Source of the DNA: a virus | DNA: 27,633 nucleotides | IMG/VR virus record: IMGVR_UViG_3300031658_000086 | Coordinates: 1-27,633 of that record | Reading direction: 5' to 3' (one strand) | Shown here: positions 22,072 through 27,633 of the stretch, piece by piece | Layout of the letters: every line of letters starts with the position of its first letter | Position numbering within the stretch: the first letter of the stretch is position 1 | Made by a program: the position numbers and the translations under genes | Notes under the pieces: generated by a model | Databases searched by the model: none | Seen by the model: only the letters and a program-made list of their open reading frames with translations | What the model was told of the DNA's origin: nothing

Positions 22072-23745
22072 ATGGCAACTGTAATAAAATCAGCAGAGGA
22101 AGCGGGTACGGTAAGGTATCAACAACCTACCCCTTCTACCGTAGTACAGACTACTGGGTATCAACCAGTGAATACTGGACAGGTAGTCAATACAGTACCT
22201 ACTGAAGAAGGCCCTACTAACTCAGCCTCTTTCCTTACTAATGTAACTATATCTAAGGAGAACATAGAAAAGGAGACAGATCCTACTGAGAAGTTGCGTC
22301 TAATAGCAGACTTAAATAAGTCAATGCTGGTTAGGAAAACAGAGAGGACTCAGAAGATAGCCGAGGATATAACGTCAGCTTCTGGTATTCTACAACTGGA
22401 AAAAGACTTTAAGGCTACTACGGAGTCAGGCTTCTTTAGCGGCAATACTGTTGTTAATGTACTTAAGAGAAAAGCTGGCATAGAAAGTACTGAGCAATCT
22501 CAGCGTAGGGCTATCCAGACTATGAGGCAGAGTAATCAACAGAATCTAATTAACCAGATAGCTACTGATCCTGACCTAGCTGCTATAGACGCAGACTTCG
22601 ACCCCCAGACAGGGTACTTTACTATGCAAGTGAAGGAAGCTGATAGGCAACAGGGTATATCAGACCAGCAGATACTACATAAGCAACAAGTAGCTGCTAG
22701 AAGAACACTGAACGCTGAGAATAGAAAGCTAACATTAATCAATGCTCAGACTGGTAGGCTAGCCCAGGATCAAATAACAGATGCTAATAGAGAGGCTGCC
22801 AATCTTGTTATAGATGACAGGAAAACAGCTGACCTACTTAGAACACAGGAACTGGCTGAAGCTAGTACTTCTCCAAATCAACTTGCACTATTCTCTGCTA
22901 GTACAGGGAAACCCAATACTGAGATATCTGCACTAGCTCACCATAAGAAGATGACTTCAGATCCTGATTATAAGTTAGCTTCTATGAACGCAGATAGCCC
23001 AGGAAATCTATTAAAGCTATCATTGGGGGTAGGAGATAAGAATGGTAGAGAAAACCCGTATGCTAAAAAGTATCTAATACAAAAGCAAGCTGAACTTGTA
23101 GCAGGAACAACTGATAAGAATTCAACAGCTTACCAGAACGCTCTTAACTATGCAAATAGATCCCATAGATTCATGATGGATGTAGTAACTAAGCCTACTA
23201 AAAGAGATGCTGCTATGAGGTTAGTGTATGGTTCTCCTGAATCTGCTCCTGCTAAAGCGTGGAAGGATAGAATAGATACTTCTACTTATGGTCAGACTAA
23301 AGCAGAAGCTGAGCGTACAAGAGTAGACTTCTATTCACAACTAGCAGAAGATGCTCATGTACAAATAGAGCAGGATGCTTTCGTAGCAGACCTTTCCTCA
23401 TGGGGAGATGCTTCGTTTGCTAAGATTCAAGGATCTTCTATGTACAAGGAAATAAGAAAAGAGAAGGGAGAAGGTGCGCCTATTGGTATGCAGGATATGG
23501 TAAATGCCATTGTTAAGATAGAAGACCCTGCTACACGCAAAGGATATCTAGCGGAATTTACTGCTCTAGCAGAGACATCAGCTAATGAGAGGACTAGAAA
23601 GTCTTTCTTTGGAGTAGCTATGAATGCAGTAACTCTACAGAATATGATAGCTAAAGCAGTAACTAGAACTGTGTTTGGTATACCACTAGGTGCAGGAGAC
23701 ATAGGTGATAATATATATGACTTTGCCACAGGAGAAGAAAGATAA
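22072..23745 (+). CDS. Internal virion protein (gp15-like ejection protein)
   Basis: I use ATG 22072, which has GGAGG (22059-22063) 8 nt upstream, rather than an in-frame alternative start further upstream inside the previous gene. The 558-residue protein starts with a Pro/Thr/Gln-rich stretch (YQQPTPSTVVQTTGYQPV). It then becomes a long, charged helical protein (for example EKLRLIADLNKSMLVRKTER, TEQSQRRAIQTMRQ) and has a hydrophobic C-terminal part around GIPLGAGDIGDN. In T7, gp15 forms part of the periplasmic conduit for DNA entry. The order gp13-, gp14-, gp15-, gp16-like supports this role. The stop overlaps the next start (TAATG). Confidence 0.65.
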   Translation: MATVIKSAEEAGTVRYQQPTPSTVVQTTGYQPVNTGQVVNTVPTEEGPTNSASFLTNVTISKENIEKETDPTEKLRLIADLNKSMLVRKTERTQKIAEDITSASGILQLEKDFKATTESGFFSGNTVVNVLKRKAGIESTEQSQRRAIQTMRQSNQQNLINQIATDPDLAAIDADFDPQTGYFTMQVKEADRQQGISDQQILHKQQVAARRTLNAENRKLTLINAQTGRLAQDQITDANREAANLVIDDRKTADLLRTQELAEASTSPNQLALFSASTGKPNTEISALAHHKKMTSDPDYKLASMNADSPGNLLKLSLGVGDKNGRENPYAKKYLIQKQAELVAGTTDKNSTAYQNALNYANRSHRFMMDVVTKPTKRDAAMRLVYGSPESAPAKAWKDRIDTSTYGQTKAEAERTRVDFYSQLAEDAHVQIEQDAFVADLSSWGDASFAKIQGSSMYKEIRKEKGEGAPIGMQDMVNAIVKIEDPATRKGYLAEFTALAETSANERTRKSFFGVAMNAVTLQNMIAKAVTRTVFGIPLGAGDIGDNIYDFATGEER

Positions 23746-26700
23746 TGCCTAACCCTAATCTATACAACATAAGCCCTTTAAATAGGTATGAGGCTACTAC
23801 TGCAACAGCTGCTGATTCTATGGGGCTTACCAATAATATCACTGGTGGGGTACTGGCTACTGTAGTTGACCTAGGAGTTACTACCTTCAACTCACTTACT
23901 CCTGAGAGTATGGATGCTAATACTGCTGACTTGCTAGGAAGAATAAACTCTAATGCTCTACAGGTGTATGAAGAAAATCCTGAGACTATACGAGCTGCTT
24001 CCTTTGTTACTGGCTTAGTACTACCCGTAGGATTATCCATTAAAGCTATGGGTATGATGCGTAGTGGTATGAAGGGTGCTAACTGGTTTAACAATCAAGG
24101 TAGAGTTAACCAACTAGCTAAGGTGGATAAAGCATACAAGAACGCAGGTGCTTCTTCAGCAGAGTACAAACTTGCTAAGGGGCAGCTGTATAAGGGGATG
24201 GCAGTTAATGCTGTTGCTGATAACGTAGCAGCTGAGGCAGCTATACTTGCTACACTTAATGCACACCCATGGATGGAAGACTACCAGAAAGACTTAGGTA
24301 CTAACTTCTTAATATCAGTAGCATTGGGTGGGGCTATTCAATCTGGGATAGGAACTCTAACGACTAGAGCTGCTGTTAGGAAAATGGCAGCTAACACAGA
24401 CAAGGAATTTGCCCAGATAGCAGCACACGTATTTGGAGCTACACCTGTTAATAGAATGGAGCATACTGGTGTACAACTAGCAGGTAGGAATCAGAGAGTA
24501 GAGGATCTAGGTGCATGGATAGCTGCAGCAGAAGACGCAGCAGACCCATTGGTACTATCTCAGATAACTGTAGACTCCCTTAAGGTTGTTAAGTTACAAG
24601 AAGAAGGAAGATTCGTCAATGATTTCCTAGCTATGTCCTCTGATGAGATCAAGGCACTAGAAACTGTAGACAGAGACTTCTTCTTAGATAGAGTTAAAAG
24701 AATAGACTTTGCAGGGATAGACGCACTTAAGTTTGCTACTGTTAATTCAAAGCAACACGCTAGGATAGATAGGAATGTTAACAAAGGATTAAAAGAAACA
24801 GTTGATCTATTTGTAAGTAAGATAACTAAGAGTACTGGCGAAGTTAAGCTGTATCCTAGAGATGCTATCTACTCACCTGTACATAAAGCATGGTTCTCTA
24901 TGAATGAGGGAGTAGACTATCTAACCATAGCTGACTTAAACACTACTCTTAAAGAGCTATCTACACAGACAGATAATACTCTAGGTAGAATTGCTAGGTC
25001 AGATCAATCCCTAATAAATCTCGTAGAGTCCTCTGCTAGAATTGAAGCAGACTTTGCTAAGACTCTACTAGTAGTTGATAAGATGGACATAGATCAGATC
25101 GGTAAGTTGGTTGTTGCTTCTGATGATCTATCCATGCTCAAAGCAATACAAGCTAGGTTATCAGTGCTTAGTAAGACTGGTGATGTTTCTAAGGTTAGGA
25201 TTAAAGTGTCAGGCAAGGTAGCCTCAGCAGAAGCTAGGGAGATAGCAGTTCTTAATAAGGCTGGTGTAGCTCCTGGATTCCTGCATAACCTACGTAAACT
25301 AGCTGCTACTGATTGGGATAACTATACAGTTCCAACAACCATGAAAGAGCTAAGTACTACGGATGCTATAGCTACTCTTAGGAAGAACCCTAATAGTGCT
25401 AAGCTGAGGAACATGGCTTCAAGACAAGCGGATAGTGAGGGCTTTGTATACTTATACAAGACTACAGGCAAGACTCCTACTGGTGTTGCTATTCATACAT
25501 TGCTTCCTTCTGGTAAGGTAGATAATGCCCTACTGTATAGGGTTCATGTAGATGATATCCTAGGTACTATCACACAAGATGCAAAGAAACAACAGATCCT
25601 AGTAAGGCAGTCAGAGAAACTAACAGAGGAGCAAGTAACGCGTAATGCTATACCACTAGTTCCTGTTGGTGAAGCTACTACTCCTAAGGTTACGCAGTTA
25701 ACATCTGATACAATAGCGTCACATCTAGCCCAGACTAACTCGGCAGAAATCATTACTCTATCTAGGTTGAATCTAGGTGTGGAAGCGATTGCCTTGCGTA
25801 CAGGTACTCCTGTGTCTGCAGTAAATGCAGTACTGAGTGGTGATGCTGCTGGTCAATCCTTTACTAAGTTCAACTCAGTTGCGGATGTAGAAGAAGCACT
25901 CAAGGTTACTAACAAAGCATTGCAGGTTCATGCTAATGTAGATAAGATTCCTACAGCAGAGATGGCAGCTAACTTAAATGCACAAACACTAGATTCAATA
26001 TCACAAGGAGTTATAGAGTATTACCTTAAGACATCATCTAGCCCGTTCGTGCGTAAGATAGCAGAGGATTTGACAACAGCCGAGATACGAGCACAGATAC
26101 ACTTCTTGAAAGAAAGTCTGCCCGACCTACTACCGTCTAATGTCAAATCCTCTCTTTTCCGTTCTGCTGATTCTGTACTAGAGGATCTAGGAGCAATAGG
26201 TCAGTACGCGACAGCACTAGGTAAGCAGAGAATCAATGCAGGTAACTCAGTCTTAGATAATATTACAAGACCTATGTCTAATATCTTTGCTGAGATATCA
26301 CTAGATGCTACTAAGACTATTGAATTGAACACAGCTATTAATCTTAATGCAGGTCAGTCTGGTTACAGGTTCTATAAAGACGGGCAGTTCTGGAGATTCG
26401 GTGACGCTCCTGGAGCAGGTAGTCTTAGTATAGATGATATGCTGGCAATGGATAACAAGACCTTCAGAGGATTTGCAAATACAGTTGATAATTCAGCAGG
26501 TTATGAAACGTACAATGTACTACCTATAAAGATGAAAGATGCTGAGTACCGAGTAGTCTCCCCTGAAGTAAGGGAAGCTCTTGATATTATGCAGCACTCA
26601 GGTAGGGATATGTACCACCTAGCTAATGCCCAACACCAAGCTATTGGTAAGGGTATGCTGAATGATATAGGCTTATGGATTCCTGCTTTTAATGTAAGGG

Positions 26701-27633
26701 ATAAACAGATAGCTTATGTCTTCAACAAAGTAACACAAGAAACATCTATGATAATGGCTAAGACTACTGATGAGCTTAATGATGGTATCAAGTCATACGA
26801 AGCTAGTCAAGGTGCTGCTATGAAGAACATAGATATAATACGGAAGGATCAGCAAGAGGCTTACAATGCAATGGCAGGTAGGCATGACCCAATGTATATG
26901 TCAGTAGCAGATGTATCCAGACAGAAAAGCGGGGCTGCTGCTTCTGCTATCGTGTCTACTGGTACAGATATTATGACAGATATTATACGCTCTTATGATA
27001 GCCAGATCAATAGGCATTTGGATAATATCTTTGAGCTACAGCTAGCTCCTATAATCACAGCTACTAAGAACCTATCAGATATATCACAGATGGGGTTCTC
27101 TGATGCAGCTACTGGGATAGTTGGTAAGATGGCAGGTAAGCCTGTTGATCCCGGAGCTATTATTAAGAACATCATAATGGGCAAGCCTAATATAAACCAG
27201 AGTCCTGCTTGGGCGGCATGGCAACAACCAGTACAAGTTGCTACTGATTTAGGTCTCAAGACTATATCTAATATCCTAGCTCCTGTACTCTCTCCTCTTA
27301 TGAAGGGTGCAGCTACCTCTCGTAACGCAGATGATTGGACACGTGTTGTTAGAGAGATGGAAGATAAGGGGATTGTTAATCCTTTCCAAGTATTCGATAC
27401 ACTTACAGGGCAGTTCAGAGTATCTAATGAGTTTGGCAAGAAGCAGTTCCTATCACAGGCTGGCTTAGAAGTAGAGGCTCTTACACCACGTACCGTAGCT
27501 CTGGGTAATGCCTTAGCTGCAACGTCACTACTACGCTTTGCTGAATTATCACAACCCCTAGTTAATATGCTTTCATTACCTATCCTAACATCAGCTGCTG
27601 TAAGAAGGGATTTTGCTAAGTCATTAGGAGGTG
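23745..27633 (+). CDS. Giant internal virion/ejection protein (gp16-like), partial
   Basis: Starting at ATG 23745 the frame is open to the window edge, at least 1296 residues, which already equals the size of T7 gp16 (1318 aa). I read it codon by codon and found no stop. The N-terminus has hydrophobic segments (about 88-110, AASFVTGLVLPVGLSIKAMG; about 185-200, NFLISVALGGAIQSG) that could insert in a membrane. A very long helical body follows. No lytic transglycosylase or other peptidoglycan-cutting motif was seen in the visible part. GGAGAAG lies upstream of the ATG. The predicted role is ejection with the DNA and conduit formation in the envelope; the C-terminus lies outside the window. Confidence 0.75.
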   Translation, partial: MPNPNLYNISPLNRYEATTATAADSMGLTNNITGGVLATVVDLGVTTFNSLTPESMDANTADLLGRINSNALQVYEENPETIRAASFVTGLVLPVGLSIKAMGMMRSGMKGANWFNNQGRVNQLAKVDKAYKNAGASSAEYKLAKGQLYKGMAVNAVADNVAAEAAILATLNAHPWMEDYQKDLGTNFLISVALGGAIQSGIGTLTTRAAVRKMAANTDKEFAQIAAHVFGATPVNRMEHTGVQLAGRNQRVEDLGAWIAAAEDAADPLVLSQITVDSLKVVKLQEEGRFVNDFLAMSSDEIKALETVDRDFFLDRVKRIDFAGIDALKFATVNSKQHARIDRNVNKGLKETVDLFVSKITKSTGEVKLYPRDAIYSPVHKAWFSMNEGVDYLTIADLNTTLKELSTQTDNTLGRIARSDQSLINLVESSARIEADFAKTLLVVDKMDIDQIGKLVVASDDLSMLKAIQARLSVLSKTGDVSKVRIKVSGKVASAEAREIAVLNKAGVAPGFLHNLRKLAATDWDNYTVPTTMKELSTTDAIATLRKNPNSAKLRNMASRQADSEGFVYLYKTTGKTPTGVAIHTLLPSGKVDNALLYRVHVDDILGTITQDAKKQQILVRQSEKLTEEQVTRNAIPLVPVGEATTPKVTQLTSDTIASHLAQTNSAEIITLSRLNLGVEAIALRTGTPVSAVNAVLSGDAAGQSFTKFNSVADVEEALKVTNKALQVHANVDKIPTAEMAANLNAQTLDSISQGVIEYYLKTSSSPFVRKIAEDLTTAEIRAQIHFLKESLPDLLPSNVKSSLFRSADSVLEDLGAIGQYATALGKQRINAGNSVLDNITRPMSNIFAEISLDATKTIELNTAINLNAGQSGYRFYKDGQFWRFGDAPGAGSLSIDDMLAMDNKTFRGFANTVDNSAGYETYNVLPIKMKDAEYRVVSPEVREALDIMQHSGRDMYHLANAQHQAIGKGMLNDIGLWIPAFNVRDKQIAYVFNKVTQETSMIMAKTTDELNDGIKSYEASQGAAMKNIDIIRKDQQEAYNAMAGRHDPMYMSVADVSRQKSGAAASAIVSTGTDIMTDIIRSYDSQINRHLDNIFELQLAPIITATKNLSDISQMGFSDAATGIVGKMAGKPVDPGAIIKNIIMGKPNINQSPAWAAWQQPVQVATDLGLKTISNILAPVLSPLMKGAATSRNADDWTRVVREMEDKGIVNPFQVFDTLTGQFRVSNEFGKKQFLSQAGLEVEALTPRTVALGNALAATSLLRFAELSQPLVNMLSLPILTSAAVRRDFAKSLGG

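Noticed and set aside
26993-27439. 148-residue open frame on the - strand
   Set aside because: Antisense to the giant ejection protein, whose forward frame is continuous across it.

Overview
This window is a stretch of a double-stranded DNA tailed-phage genome. It carries a late (virion and lysis) gene block on the + strand, a divergent control region, and the 5' end of one gene on the - strand. The phage is most likely podovirus-like. The tail nozzle (gp12-like), gp13-like, gp14-like, gp15-like and giant gp16-like ejection genes follow each other in T7 order, and there is no tape-measure, tube or sheath gene. The major capsid protein resembles the DUF5309 / SU10-type HK97-fold family. A Gram-negative host is indicated by a nested two-component spanin pair (inner-membrane protein plus outer-membrane lipoprotein) next to an M15-type endolysin. 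By eye the DNA is about 40% GC, uses AGA/AGG, CTA and ATA codons heavily, and is unusually rich in the tetranucleotide CTAG.

Layout. Positions 1-477 hold the start of a leftward gene of unknown function that runs off the window. Positions 478-1113 are a 636-bp non-coding divergent region with promoter-like sequences facing both ways, several stem-loops, a tandem 34/33-bp repeat and a nested palindrome. Positions 1114-4502 encode a probable small terminase, a zincin-type metallopeptidase-like protein and the large terminase. Positions 4514-8679 encode the portal, a small protein, the scaffold and the major capsid protein. Positions 8680-8847 are a non-coding gap with two strong stem-loops, in the place where T7 has its terminator after gene 10. 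Positions 8848-9432 encode a head-tail adaptor.

Positions 9434-15876 are a large fibre/receptor-binding module. It has five fibre-like proteins: a T4-style repeat fibre, a glycine-rich fibre with a jelly-roll-like end, a short fibre with a widespread tip domain, a CBM-like fibre and a tail-collar-domain fibre. A two-part version of a common fibre-associated protein and a small membrane protein lie among them. Positions 15890-17971 hold an unknown protein followed by the lysis cassette: three small membrane proteins, the endolysin, and i-spanin with nested o-spanin. Positions 17961-27633 hold a small virion-like protein, the tail nozzle, an unknown protein and the four internal/ejection proteins. 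The last of these runs off the right end.

How the genes work together. Terminase, portal, scaffold and capsid build and fill the head. The adaptor, nozzle and fibres form the short tail and bind the host. The internal proteins are predicted to be ejected with the DNA to make a conduit through the envelope. The lysis cassette releases progeny. Most genes are tightly packed, with ATGA or TAATG stop/start overlaps, which suggests one or a few long coupled transcripts. Functional calls come from reading translations and remembered family motifs; no search was run.
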